From Flavobacterium sp. LHD-85 (GTDB taxonomy: Bacteria > Bacteroidota > Bacteroidia > Flavobacteriales > Flavobacteriaceae), in NCBI RefSeq assembly GCF_030929595.1, contig NZ_JAVFVR010000004.1, positions 310,001 to 374,000 on the forward strand: 64,000 bases of DNA, in the 5' to 3' direction. The notes under the pieces were generated by a model. That model did not search any database. It was not told the origin of the DNA and saw only the letters and a list, made by a program, of their open reading frames with translations. Each line of letters begins with the position of its first letter. Within the stretch, counting starts at the first letter, position 1. Both the position numbers and the translations under genes were made by a program. Positions 9,054 to 17,289 of the stretch are shown here, in pieces.

Positions 9054-9121
9054 TGTCAGGCTGAGCGAAGTCGAAGCCCAAGTTCCAATCGTTACGCTCT
9101 TCGACTTCGCTCAGAGTGACA
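9054..9121. repeat. GC-richer long inverted repeat (GAGCGAAGTCGAAG type)
   Basis: Arms of 23 bases with a two-base mismatch: left 9054-9076 (core CTGAGCGAAGTCGAAG), right 9099-9121 (core CTTCGACTTCGCTCAG), about 22-base loop. It is visibly richer in G and C than the surrounding DNA and sits between two genes on the same strand. I recall this word as a common interspersed intergenic repeat in Bacteroidota. It may also terminate the upstream operon, but there is no T-run. Confidence 0.75.
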
Positions 9122-9181
9122 TTCAAAGTGGTAATGCGACATCAAAAATTACAAATTCAACAAAAAACCATGAATTTAACG

Positions 9182-9189
9182 TACATTTG
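9182..9189 (+). promoter_or_regulatory. -7 promoter element of the DEAD-box helicase gene
   Basis: TACATTTG matches the flavobacterial TAnnTTTG consensus, 17 bp before the start codon at 9207, so the leader would be very short. No good -33 TTG is visible. Confidence 0.5.
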
Positions 9190-9206
9190 CACAAAATTTA
9201 AAGCAA

Positions 9207-10553
9207 ATGAGCACTTTCGAAAAATTTAATCTTCCAAAATCATTACAAAAAGCAGTTGACGAATTAGGATTTGTTACGCCTACTCCTATTCAGGAAAAAT
9301 CTTTTTCTGTAATCATGTCTGGACGTGATATGATGGGAATTGCGCAAACCGGAACCGGTAAAACATTTGCTTATTTATTGCCTCTTTTAAAGCTGTACAA
9401 ATTTACACATACCAATACTCCAAAGATTGTAATTCTAGTTCCAACCCGCGAATTAGTAGTTCAAGTGGTTGAAGAAGTAGAAAAACTGACTACACACATG
9501 TCGGTTAAAACCCTTGGAATTTATGGAGGTGTAAACATCAATACACAGAAAAAAGCCGTTTACGAAGGTGTTGATATTTTAGTTGGAACTCCTGGACGTA
9601 CAATGGATTTGGCTCTTGATGCTGTAGTTCGTTTTGATGAAACGCAAAAACTGGTTATTGACGAGTTTGACGAAATGCTGAATTTAGGTTTCAGACCACA
9701 GCTGACTTCGCTTTTTGCGATGATGAAAACCAAGCGTCAAAACATTTTGTTCTCGGCAACGATGACAGATGAAGTGGATGATCTTTTAAATGATTATTTT
9801 GATTTTCCTGAAGAAGTTACTTTGGCACCATCAGGAACTCCTCTTGAAAAAATTACGCAGATTACCTATAATGTCCCGAATTTCAATACAAAAGTAAATT
9901 TACTGAAACATTTATTGGAAACCGATGAAAGCATGAGTCGTATTCTGGTTTTCGTGAACAACAAAAAGATTTCAGATATGCTTTTCAATCGCATTGATGA
10001 GCTTTTTGACGGACAATTTGGGGTTATTCACTCCAACAAATCTCAAAATTACCGTTTGAATACAATGGCCGAATTTCAAGAAGGAAATCTTCGCGGTTTA
10101 ATTACAACAGACGTTATGGCAAGAGGTTTGGATATTTCTAACATTACACACGTAATAAACTTTGAACTTCCAGAAGAACCTGAGCTTTACATGCACAGAA
10201 TTGGTCGTACAGGTCGTGCAGATGCAACGGGAACAGCAATTAGTTTTGTTACTCCAAGAGAAGAAGAATTCAAAATTGCAACAGAACTTTTAATGGATCA
10301 GGAACTTGATATTGCTGATTTCCCTGAAGAAGTTGAAATCTCAGAAAAACTAATCGAAGCTGAAAAAGACAAATTGCCAAGAAAGTTTTTAATGAAAAAA
10401 GTAAAACTAGAAGGTGATGGAGCTTTTCATGAAAAATCTAAAAAGAACAAAAAAGTTAATCTTGGTGGTCCTTCAAAAACCAAAAAGAAAACTCATGGTT
10501 CTGTCAACAGAAATATGTTGAAGACAAGAAACGAGAAGAAAAAGAAAAAATAA
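9207..10553 (+). CDS. DEAD-box RNA helicase with a DEFD motif II
   Basis: ATP-dependent RNA helicase of 448 residues, probably in ribosome assembly or RNA turnover. Visible motifs: Q-motif region PTPIQEKSF, motif I AQTGTGKT (46-53), Ia PTREL (79-83), Ib TPGR (128-131), III SAT (183-185), VI HRIGRTGRA. Motif II reads DEFD (152-155) where the family has DEAD; the acidic residues that coordinate magnesium and water are kept, the Ala is replaced by Phe and the last position stays Asp. The C-terminus is a lysine-rich basic tail (KKKTHGSVNRN ... KKKKK) that probably binds RNA. A second, canonical DEAD protein is encoded at 56958. Which subfamily (RhlE, CshA, DbpA) cannot be settled by eye. Confidence 0.88.
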   Translation: MSTFEKFNLPKSLQKAVDELGFVTPTPIQEKSFSVIMSGRDMMGIAQTGTGKTFAYLLPLLKLYKFTHTNTPKIVILVPTRELVVQVVEEVEKLTTHMSVKTLGIYGGVNINTQKKAVYEGVDILVGTPGRTMDLALDAVVRFDETQKLVIDEFDEMLNLGFRPQLTSLFAMMKTKRQNILFSATMTDEVDDLLNDYFDFPEEVTLAPSGTPLEKITQITYNVPNFNTKVNLLKHLLETDESMSRILVFVNNKKISDMLFNRIDELFDGQFGVIHSNKSQNYRLNTMAEFQEGNLRGLITTDVMARGLDISNITHVINFELPEEPELYMHRIGRTGRADATGTAISFVTPREEEFKIATELLMDQELDIADFPEEVEISEKLIEAEKDKLPRKFLMKKVKLEGDGAFHEKSKKNKKVNLGGPSKTKKKTHGSVNRNMLKTRNEKKKKK

Positions 10554-10562
10554 GTTTTTTTT

Positions 10563-10671
10563 AGATGCTAAGCTTCTAAGTTGCTAAGCTTCTAAGTTTT
10601 TATAAAACACTAAAAAAGGGTAAAGATTCTTTGAATCTTTACCCTTTTTTAAGCTTAGAAGCTTAGCATCT
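10563..10671. repeat. nested inverted repeat with terminator between convergent genes
   Basis: The outer perfect 18-bp arms (AGATGCTAAGCTTCTAAG at 10563-10580 and its complement at 10654-10671) enclose an inner perfect 18-bp hairpin with a 3-base loop (10612-10629 and 10633-10650, core GGGTAAAGATTC), A-rich before and T-rich after. The inner hairpin is a bidirectional terminator for the helicase and lactonase genes. The outer words also occur at 2.7-2.8 kb. Confidence 0.85.
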
Positions 10672-10694
10672 CAGAACCTTAGAATCTTTTTTTA

Positions 10695-11807
10695 CTAAAT
10701 TTTGGTAAAAACTAGTCCCACTGGCGAACACATTTGTATTCTTCTACCAGTATCTACAATCTTTCCTGTTGCGTTATCTCTTTTAAAAATAACGATATCA
10801 TTAGTATATTGATGTCCTACTAAAAGGTAATTTCCTGTTGGATCAATAGCAAAATCACGCGGCCCTTTTCCTAAAGTGCTTTGCTGTTCTACCAATTCCA
10901 AAGCTCCTGTTTTAAGAATTTTGTAAACTGAAATAGCATTGGCATCTACTCGATCAGTAACATATAAAAAGTTTCCGTCTGGCGAAAGTTTGATTGCTGC
11001 TGCTCCTGTTCCTCCCTTAAAATCTTTTGGAAGAATGCTTGTTTCAGCAACTACTTTTAAACTTCCTGTTTTATCCCAACTAAGTGTTGTTAAAGTTCCA
11101 TCCAATTCCTGAACCAAATACACAAATTTTCCGTCTTTACTGAAAGTTAAATGTCTTGGCCCGCTTCCAGGTTTTACATCAACACTTCCTTTTAAAGTCA
11201 GAATTTCATTTTTTGAAGTTGGGTTATATTTATAGATAAACACTTTATCTAAGCCTAAATCATTTGACAATACAAACTTTTTGTCTGGAGAAAACATAAC
11301 CATATGCACATGCGCTTTTTCCTGACGCGCTACATTTGGCCCTTTTCCTTCATGCTGAATAAGCTGTTGTTTTTCTGTAATACTGCCATCTGGATTTTTC
11401 TTAAAAACAACGATACTTCCACCAGAATAATTGGCAGCAATTACATTTTTATCATCATTAATTAAATGGCAAGGATCTGCTCCTAAAGCATCATTTTTAT
11501 TTATAAGGCTGATCTTGCCCGTTTGCGAATCATATGAAAAAGAACTTACTGTACTTTGGGTGCCATTTTCATTTACAGCATAAATAAATTTATTATCTGC
11601 AGAAACCGACAAATAACTCGGACTGACAACACTCTCTGAAGAACTCTTTAATTTATAATCGCCTGTAGAAGCATCAAATTCATATACATAAATACCGTTG
11701 CTTTGGCAAGTATTGGTATAAGTTCCTACCAGTAAATTGAATTTGTTTTGAGCTTTAACCGCGGTTAATGATAAAGCTGAAAATAATACTAGGTATATTT
11801 TTTTCAT
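10695..11807 (-). CDS. secreted lactonase-family beta-propeller (6-phosphogluconolactonase-like)
   Basis: A 370-residue protein with a signal peptide (cleavage near KAQ, residue 20) followed by a seven-bladed-propeller-like repeat pattern: LLVGTYTN, PSYLSVSADNKFIYAVNE, HMVMFSPDKKFVLSNDLG, GPRHLTFSKDGKFVYLVQEL and AIKLSPDGNFLYVTDR. This is the YbhE/Pgl lactonase family. The cytoplasmic members hydrolyse 6-phosphogluconolactone, but a signal peptide makes that substrate unlikely here, so an extracytoplasmic lactone or an unknown sugar derivative is possible. It stands alone, converging with the helicase gene. The fold is confident, the substrate is not. Confidence 0.85.
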   Translation of the reverse strand: MKKIYLVLFSALSLTAVKAQNKFNLLVGTYTNTCQSNGIYVYEFDASTGDYKLKSSSESVVSPSYLSVSADNKFIYAVNENGTQSTVSSFSYDSQTGKISLINKNDALGADPCHLINDDKNVIAANYSGGSIVVFKKNPDGSITEKQQLIQHEGKGPNVARQEKAHVHMVMFSPDKKFVLSNDLGLDKVFIYKYNPTSKNEILTLKGSVDVKPGSGPRHLTFSKDGKFVYLVQELDGTLTTLSWDKTGSLKVVAETSILPKDFKGGTGAAAIKLSPDGNFLYVTDRVDANAISVYKILKTGALELVEQQSTLGKGPRDFAIDPTGNYLLVGHQYTNDIVIFKRDNATGKIVDTGRRIQMCSPVGLVFTKI

Positions 11808-12001
11808 AGTCTATTTTTGTTTTTTGAATTAGCTAAAATAAGTAATAATATCTGTTTGAAGGAGCTTCTAAGTTACAAAGAAATTACAAAAGTTACATTT
11901 TTTGATATTTTTCCACTACCTGATTGTCCATTAATACATTTTCAATTTATAATTTACAATTCATAATTCTCCTACTTATATGGTTTAATAATTTTAATTT
12001 G

Positions 12002-12009
12002 TATTTTTG
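12002..12009 (+). promoter_or_regulatory. -7 promoter element of the batA operon
   Basis: TATTTTTG fits TAnnTTTG, 50 bp before the batA start. It would drive batA and probably the next two genes. The -33 element is not clear. Confidence 0.45.
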
Positions 12010-12059
12010 ACCTGCATCTTCGCGAAAAACAAAACGTAGTGAAGTAAATCGAAGCCAGA

Positions 12060-13988
12060 ATGCATTTTAAACATCCCGAAATTCTATACTTTCTGTTTTT
12101 ATTGATCGTTCCAATTTTGGTTCACTTATTTCAATTAAGACGATTTAAAACTTCCTATTTCACCAACGTTCGATTCTTAAAAGAACTTGCAATTCAGACT
12201 CGTAAGAGTTCCAAAATCAAAAAACGCCTATTATTAGCGACACGTTTATTATTGCTTACCTGTGCCATTATCGCATTTGCCCAACCTTTTTTTGAAGCTG
12301 CCGACAGTAAGAACGCGTCAAATGAGATGTATATTGTATTGGACAATTCTTTCAGCATGCAGGCAAAAGGTAAAAAGGGAGAATTATTAAAAAGAGCCGT
12401 TCAGGAATTGCTTGAAAACACTCCAGAAAACACACAATTTTCGCTTTTAACCAACACCGAAAATTTCTGGAATACCGATATTAAATCATCTAAAAGTGCT
12501 TTACAAAACTTAAAATACAGTGCTTCTCCTTTTGACCTTTCAGCAATTGCAGCTAAAATAAAAGCGCACAAATCGGCTCATAAAAAAGATATTGTGATTA
12601 TTACAGATGCCGTTGGTTTAAAAGAAGCTGCTATTGCAACTATAGATTTTGACGAAAAACCATACTTCATCGTTCCAGAAGCAGAACAGAAAAACAATGT
12701 TTCAATTGACAGCGTTTACATTAATCAGACTTTAGAAAACTTTTATGAAATCGGAATTAATCTATCGGCCTATGGCGAAGATTTTAAACCGGTTTCTACA
12801 GCGCTTTACAATCAAAACAAATTGATTGCTAAGACCATTGTCAATTTTGACACCAAGAAAAAGAAAATCAATTTCACTATTCCTAAAGAAGCTTTCCATG
12901 GATATGTGGCAATTGAAGACAACGGTTTAACTTATGATAATAAACTGTTTTTCAGCATTTCAAAAAACAAAAAAACAAACGTTATCAGCATTGGTGAACC
13001 TGAAAAAAGTAATTTCTTGTCTCGAATTTATACCTCTGCAGAATTCAATTACAACAATTATCCAATCAGCGCTTTAGATTATAATAGTTTAGAAAAACAA
13101 AACACTATTATTTTAAATGAATTGGTTGATATTCCGCAAGCATTGCAAACCACTTTGAAAGCTTTTGTTTCTAAAGGAGGAAATTTGGTCGTGATTCCGT
13201 CTGAGAAAACATCTCTTTCGAGCTTAAATGCATTATTGGGGAATTTTGGAAAAATCCAATTCGGAAATTTAGAAACCAACGCTAAACTAATCACTAAAAT
13301 TAATTTTGATCATCCTTTATTTTCAGGCGTTTTCGAAAACAAAATCACGAATTTCCAATATCCGAAAGTAAACAGTTCGTTTGCCGTTTCGAGTTCGTAT
13401 CCAGCCGTTCTTTCGTTTGAAGATCAGACTGCATTTGTAACTGCTGTTCAGAATCAGGTTTCTGGAATAACTGTCTTTACTGCTCCAATTAATAGCGCGA
13501 ACTCTAATTTTCAGCAATCTCCTTTAATTGTTCCATTATTTTATAAAATTGCTCAAAACAACCAGAAAACTGGTGTAAATGCTTTGATAATGGGAAACAA
13601 TCAGCCTTATTTTGTTGATGTTTTATTGACGAAAGACGCCATTTTGGAAGTAAAAGGAACAGACGATTCATTTATTCCGATTCAGCAGATTTTGAACAAT
13701 AAAGTCAAATTAACGTTTAATGATTTTCCTGAAACAGCTGGAAATTATAGTGTTTTTGACAAAAAAGAATGGATAGAAAACATCAGCTTTAATTACAAAA
13801 GAACCGAAAGCGATTTGAGCCAGGTAAACACCAATGTGGTTTCTGATTTTAAAACTGCCGATACCATTTCAACTATTTTTAACACACTACAAACAGAACG
13901 AACAGACAGCCAAATTTGGAAATGGTTTGTTATCTTTGCACTGTTATTTTTAGCATTAGAAATGGCAATTATAAAATTTGTGAAATAG
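12060..13988 (+). CDS. BatA-domain membrane protein with vWA-like region
   Basis: A 642-residue inner-membrane protein. The N-terminus has the double-membrane-helix BatA domain (TIGR02226): helix 1 about 8-24 (YFLFLLIVPILVHLFQLRRF), helix 2 about 60-80, ending in the conserved FAQPFF. A von Willebrand A-type region follows with a MIDAS-like DNSFSM near residue 95, then a long periplasmic portion and a final helix at the extreme C-terminus (about 620-638). Proteins of this kind are common in Bacteroidota and are not understood; BatA-BatE proteins have been linked to aerotolerance and envelope stress. It is followed 69 bp later by a dihydroorotase homologue, an arrangement I believe is common in flavobacteria. 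Confidence 0.85.
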   Translation: MHFKHPEILYFLFLLIVPILVHLFQLRRFKTSYFTNVRFLKELAIQTRKSSKIKKRLLLATRLLLLTCAIIAFAQPFFEAADSKNASNEMYIVLDNSFSMQAKGKKGELLKRAVQELLENTPENTQFSLLTNTENFWNTDIKSSKSALQNLKYSASPFDLSAIAAKIKAHKSAHKKDIVIITDAVGLKEAAIATIDFDEKPYFIVPEAEQKNNVSIDSVYINQTLENFYEIGINLSAYGEDFKPVSTALYNQNKLIAKTIVNFDTKKKKINFTIPKEAFHGYVAIEDNGLTYDNKLFFSISKNKKTNVISIGEPEKSNFLSRIYTSAEFNYNNYPISALDYNSLEKQNTIILNELVDIPQALQTTLKAFVSKGGNLVVIPSEKTSLSSLNALLGNFGKIQFGNLETNAKLITKINFDHPLFSGVFENKITNFQYPKVNSSFAVSSSYPAVLSFEDQTAFVTAVQNQVSGITVFTAPINSANSNFQQSPLIVPLFYKIAQNNQKTGVNALIMGNNQPYFVDVLLTKDAILEVKGTDDSFIPIQQILNNKVKLTFNDFPETAGNYSVFDKKEWIENISFNYKRTESDLSQVNTNVVSDFKTADTISTIFNTLQTERTDSQIWKWFVIFALLFLALEMAIIKFVK

Positions 13989-14057
13989 AATTCGCGTTTG
14001 TTTTAAAGGCATTTTACTTTTTACAAAAATCATTTTACGACAAAAAAATATCTACAT

Positions 14058-15308
14058 ATGAAAATAATCATCAAAAGCGCCAAAATTATCGACTCAAAAA
14101 GTCCGTTTCACAATCAGACCGTTGATCTTTTAATTGCAGATGGTTTAATAGAAAAAATAGGCGTTTCGCTTCCAAACGACGATGCAGAAGTCGTACGATT
14201 TGATGGTCTTCATGTTTCTCAAGGCTGGTTTGACAGTAGTGTTTCTCTTGGAGAGCCAGGTTATGAAGACAGAGAAACCATAGCAAACGGATTGAATGTG
14301 GCAGCAAAAAGTGGCTTTACAGCCATCGCATTACAGCCAAATTCGTTACCAATTATTGACAATCAATCTCAGGTTAATTTTGTAAAAAATAAAGCAAATA
14401 GTTCTGCAACAGAGATTTTTCCAATCGGTGCTTTAACTAAAGCTAGTGAAGGGAAAGACATGGCAGAGCTTTTTGACATGAAAAATGCTGGTGCAATCGC
14501 TTTTGGAGATTACAACAAAAGCATCGATAATGCTAACATCCTGAAAATTGCTTTGCAATATGTACAAGACTTCGACGGATTGGTAATTGCATATTCGCAA
14601 GACCCAAACATTAAAGGAAATGGTGTTGCAAACGAAGGAATTGTTTCTACCAGATTAGGATTAAAAGGAATTCCGAATCTAGCCGAAGAACTTCAGATTT
14701 CAAGAAACCTATTTTTGTTAGAATATACTGGTGGAAAACTTCATATTCCAACAATTTCTACTGCAAAATCGGTTGAATTGATTAGAGAAGCTAAAGCAAA
14801 AGGTTTAAAAGTTACTGCAAGTGCTTCTGTCCATCATTTGGTTTTAACGGATGAAAAACTGGACGGTTTTGATACTCGTTTTAAAGTGACGCCACCGTTA
14901 AGAACAGAAGTTGACAGACAAGCTTTACTTAACGGAATTGCTGACGGAACTATCGACATGATTACTTCTGACCACAACCCTATTGATATTGAATTCAAAA
15001 AAATGGAATTTGATACGGCCAAAAACGGAACTATTGGTTTAGAAAGTGCTTTCGGAGCTTTGTTAACGGTTTTACCTGCAGAAACGATTGTAGCAAAATT
15101 AACAGCTGCAAGAACTGTTTTTGGTCTTGAAAACTACACAATCGAGGAAGGTACAAAAGCTAATCTAACTTTGTTTACAACAGAAGGAAAATCAATTTTT
15201 ACAAAAGAAAATATTCTTTCAAAATCTAAAAATTCTGCTTTCTTAGGGACCGAGCTTAAAGGTTCTGTTTACGGAATTTTAAATCAAAATCAATTAGTTA
15301 CAAAATAA
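14058..15308 (+). CDS. dihydroorotase homologue lacking metal ligands (probable pseudoenzyme)
   Basis: A 416-residue member of the type-I dihydroorotase family, which normally cyclises carbamoyl-aspartate in pyrimidine synthesis. The fold markers are all there (LGEPGYEDRETI, QPNSLP, EGIVSTRLGLKG, GLKVTASASVHHL, SDHNP). The zinc-site residues are not: the HxHLR motif reads S61-V-S63-L-G65, the AHCED histidine is Tyr179 (AYSQD) and the HIAHxST histidine is Thr232 (HIPTIST). Only Asp305 of the SDH motif remains, and the substrate Arg is Gly65. It is therefore probably catalytically dead, like PyrC' of Pseudomonas, which supports aspartate transcarbamoylase assembly. A role beside ATCase is inferred. 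Automatic annotation would likely call it PyrC. Confidence 0.85.
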   Translation: MKIIIKSAKIIDSKSPFHNQTVDLLIADGLIEKIGVSLPNDDAEVVRFDGLHVSQGWFDSSVSLGEPGYEDRETIANGLNVAAKSGFTAIALQPNSLPIIDNQSQVNFVKNKANSSATEIFPIGALTKASEGKDMAELFDMKNAGAIAFGDYNKSIDNANILKIALQYVQDFDGLVIAYSQDPNIKGNGVANEGIVSTRLGLKGIPNLAEELQISRNLFLLEYTGGKLHIPTISTAKSVELIREAKAKGLKVTASASVHHLVLTDEKLDGFDTRFKVTPPLRTEVDRQALLNGIADGTIDMITSDHNPIDIEFKKMEFDTAKNGTIGLESAFGALLTVLPAETIVAKLTAARTVFGLENYTIEEGTKANLTLFTTEGKSIFTKENILSKSKNSAFLGTELKGSVYGILNQNQLVTK

Positions 15309-15312
15309 TAAA

Positions 15313-15639
15313 ATGAATAATTCAATCGAAGAAGGAAAACCAATTGCCATTACCAGTTATATTCTTATCATTGGTGTTTTAATCGCCATGAGTATGAATT
15401 CAGAGAACAAAAACAGTTTTGCTTCTTTTCATATCCGTCAATCTTTAGGACTATCCTTAACCTTTATTTCTTTAGGAGCAATCATCAGTAATTTTGATAG
15501 TTTTTTAATTACTTTCCCAATGTGGATCTGTATTTCAATTCTATGGACTTTTGGTATTTTTAATGCTATCCAAGGACAAATGAGGCCAATTCCTTTAGTT
15601 GGAAATTTATTTCAAAAATGGTTCCGTAAAATTGGATAA
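15313..15639 (+). CDS. DUF4870/Tic20-like small membrane protein
   Basis: A 108-residue protein with three predicted membrane helices: about 11-27 (ITSYILIIGVLIAMSM), 44-63 and 66-86. The motif FASFHIRQSLGLSLTF, with His, Arg and Gln before a helix, matches DUF4870/Tic20-like proteins, sometimes annotated as import component proteins. It starts 4 bp after the dihydroorotase homologue, so the two are clearly in one operon. Its role in bacteria is not known; the link to chloroplast import is only by fold. Confidence 0.7.
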   Translation: MNNSIEEGKPIAITSYILIIGVLIAMSMNSENKNSFASFHIRQSLGLSLTFISLGAIISNFDSFLITFPMWICISILWTFGIFNAIQGQMRPIPLVGNLFQKWFRKIG

Positions 15640-15644
15640 ATTTT

Positions 15645-15773
15645 TAAAATCCCAATTTTTAAGTACCAAATTCCAAACTAAAAAACGTCAAAACTTTGTC
15701 AAAGTTAAGAACTGAAAACCGCGACTGAGACTGAGACTAAAAATTTACAATTCACAACTTACAATTCATAATT
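15645..15773. repeat. mosaic of intergenic repeat words
   Basis: One short spacer that strings together several words seen separately elsewhere: AAATCCCAATTTTT (about 15645), GTCAAAACTTTGTCAAAGTT (about 15686), GCGACTGAGACTGAGACT (15721-15738) and TTTACAATTCACAACTTACA (from 15744). There is no clear terminator hairpin. The ACAATTCATAATT word also occurs near 11960. Confidence 0.6.
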
Positions 15774-15778
15774 AAAAA

Positions 15779-16423
15779 ATGAATCTATCTTTAGAATATA
15801 AAATAAGAGAACCTAAAGTAATTTTAGATAAAAATCCGTTATTGCTTTTATTGCACGGATACGGCAGTAACGAAGCCGATTTATTCTCTTTTGCTTCTGA
15901 ACTTCCAGATAATTATTACATCATTTCTGCGAGAGCTCCTTACGATTTGCAATATGGCGCTTACGCTTGGTACGCCATTAACTTTGATGCTGATCAGAAT
16001 AAATTTTCAGACAACGAACAAGCTAGAACTTCTAGAGATATAATTGCAACGTTTATTGATGAATTAGTAGCAAATTATCCAATTGATGCTAACAACGTTA
16101 CATTAATCGGATTTAGCCAAGGATCTATTTTAAGTTATGCAACAGCACTTTCTTATCCTGAAAAAATTCAGCGAGTGGTTGCCATGAGCGGTTATTTTAA
16201 TGAAGAAATCATCAAAGAAGGTTTTAAAAACAATGATTTCAAAAACTTAAAATTTTTCGCTTCACACGGAACTGTAGATCAAGTTATCCCAATTGAATGG
16301 GCAAGAAAAACACCAGCTGCTTTAGAAAAACTAAATATTCCGCTTACTTATAAGGAATATCCTGTTGGGCATGGAGTTGCTCCTCAGAATTTCTTTGATT
16401 TTAAGAATTGGTTAGCTTTATAA
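15779..16423 (+). CDS. alpha/beta hydrolase, carboxylesterase/phospholipase type
   Basis: Cytoplasmic serine esterase of 214 residues, close to the YpfH/carboxylesterase-2 family. The oxyanion segment LLHGYGSNEAD is at 25-34. The catalytic triad is readable as Ser113 in GFSQGS, Asp167 in HGTVDQVIP and His198 in GHGV. Length and motif spacing are normal for the family. Natural substrate unknown; small acyl esters or lysophospholipids are typical. It lies downstream of the BatA group, separated by a repeat-filled spacer. Confidence 0.88.
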   Translation: MNLSLEYKIREPKVILDKNPLLLLLHGYGSNEADLFSFASELPDNYYIISARAPYDLQYGAYAWYAINFDADQNKFSDNEQARTSRDIIATFIDELVANYPIDANNVTLIGFSQGSILSYATALSYPEKIQRVVAMSGYFNEEIIKEGFKNNDFKNLKFFASHGTVDQVIPIEWARKTPAALEKLNIPLTYKEYPVGHGVAPQNFFDFKNWLAL

Positions 16424-16534
16424 TTCTTTAAAAAGAAAGAAAAAACCTATTTTTTTTAATCTTTTGCAAAATATATATTGTATTTTAGTCTTAACAAACT
16501 AAACCTAGTTTACTAACAGAGATTAAAAATAATT

Positions 16535-16576
16535 AAATACCCAAAAGTTTCTTCAAAAGGAAACTTTTGGGTATTT
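16535..16576. promoter_or_regulatory. perfect 17-bp inverted repeat at the toxin-antitoxin promoter
   Basis: Arms AAATACCCAAAAGTTTC (16535-16551) and its exact complement (16560-16576), 8-base loop. The right arm runs into TATTTTTG (16572-16579), a TAnnTTTG -7 element 13 bp before the toxin start. It could be an operator bound by the antitoxin, the terminator of the esterase gene, or both. Confidence 0.65.
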
Positions 16577-16579
16577 TTG
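16572..16579 (+). promoter_or_regulatory. -7 promoter element of the toxin-antitoxin operon
   Basis: TATTTTTG fits TAnnTTTG; its first five bases are inside the right arm of the inverted repeat. It predicts a leader of only a few bases before the ATG at 16593. Confidence 0.5.
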
Positions 16580-16592
16580 TAATAGTAAAAGA

Positions 16593-16937
16593 ATGGAAAA
16601 AAATTTTGATGTAATCTTTCTGCAAGAAGTCTTTGACTTTTTAAAAGAAATAAAACCAAAACATTCAGAAAAAATACTTTATAACATTCGAAAATCGCAA
16701 ACAAAAAATGACCCTGAACTTTTTAAAAAGTTAAACAATGACATTTGGGAGTTTCGAACTTTATATCAAGGAAATCATTATCGCTTATTAGCGTTTTGGG
16801 ACAAAACCAATGTCCAAAACACTCTAGTAATTTCTACGCACGGCTTTATAAAAAAGCAACGCAAAGTACCTGAGAAAGAAATATCAAAAGCGCAAGAACT
16901 GAGATTCGAATATTTTAAAGATAAAGATTCAATTTAA
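16593..16937 (+). CDS. RelE/HigB-type toxin (Gp49-like)
   Basis: A 114-residue protein of the Gp49/HigB branch of the RelE superfamily, expected to be a ribosome-dependent mRNA nuclease. The signature run is WEFRTLYQGNHYRLLAFWD followed by STHGFIKKQRKVPEKEI and a helix of type AQELRFEYF, which is the family's usual order. The basic and aromatic residues that these toxins use on mRNA are kept, so it looks functional. The antitoxin gene begins 4 bp downstream, giving the toxin-first order of HigBA systems. Confidence 0.85.
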   Translation: MEKNFDVIFLQEVFDFLKEIKPKHSEKILYNIRKSQTKNDPELFKKLNNDIWEFRTLYQGNHYRLLAFWDKTNVQNTLVISTHGFIKKQRKVPEKEISKAQELRFEYFKDKDSI

Positions 16938-16941
16938 AAAC

Positions 16942-17256
16942 ATGAAAACATATACTTTAAATCAAGTAACAGATGAGATCATTGGCAAAACTGGAACTCC
17001 TGCAAGAGATCAATTTGAACATGATTTACAAATGGATTTAATTGGAAATGCCATTAAACAAACTCGTAAAGAGCGTAATTTAACCCAAGAAGAATTAGGA
17101 AAACTTATTGGCGTTCAAAAAGCACAGATATCTAAACTTGAAAAAAATGCCGGAAATGTAACATTGGAAACAGTAATAAAAGTTTTTACAGCACTAAAAG
17201 CTACAGTCAAATTTCAAATAGAACTAAAAGACTTAACGATCGGTTTAGATAAATAA
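16942..17256 (+). CDS. HigA-type antitoxin, Xre-family HTH
   Basis: A 104-residue DNA-binding antitoxin. An N-terminal segment of about 35 residues (YTLNQVTDEIIGKTGTPARDQFEHDL) comes before a Xre-type helix-turn-helix at about 36-90, with IKQTRKERNLTQEELGKLIG, VQKAQISKLEK and NVTLETVIKVFTAL. The N-terminal segment is common to antitoxins paired with Gp49-like toxins. It would neutralise the toxin and repress the operon, probably at the inverted repeat upstream. The gene starts 4 bp after the toxin stop. Confidence 0.87.
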   Translation: MKTYTLNQVTDEIIGKTGTPARDQFEHDLQMDLIGNAIKQTRKERNLTQEELGKLIGVQKAQISKLEKNAGNVTLETVIKVFTALKATVKFQIELKDLTIGLDK

Positions 17257-17289
17257 ATTTCACTCTTTTATAACTACAATACTTTATAA

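Noticed and set aside
13079..14307. Several open frames on other frames across batA and the dihydroorotase homologue
   Set aside because: They overlap well-supported genes, have no family resemblance and have odd composition; treated as chance frames.
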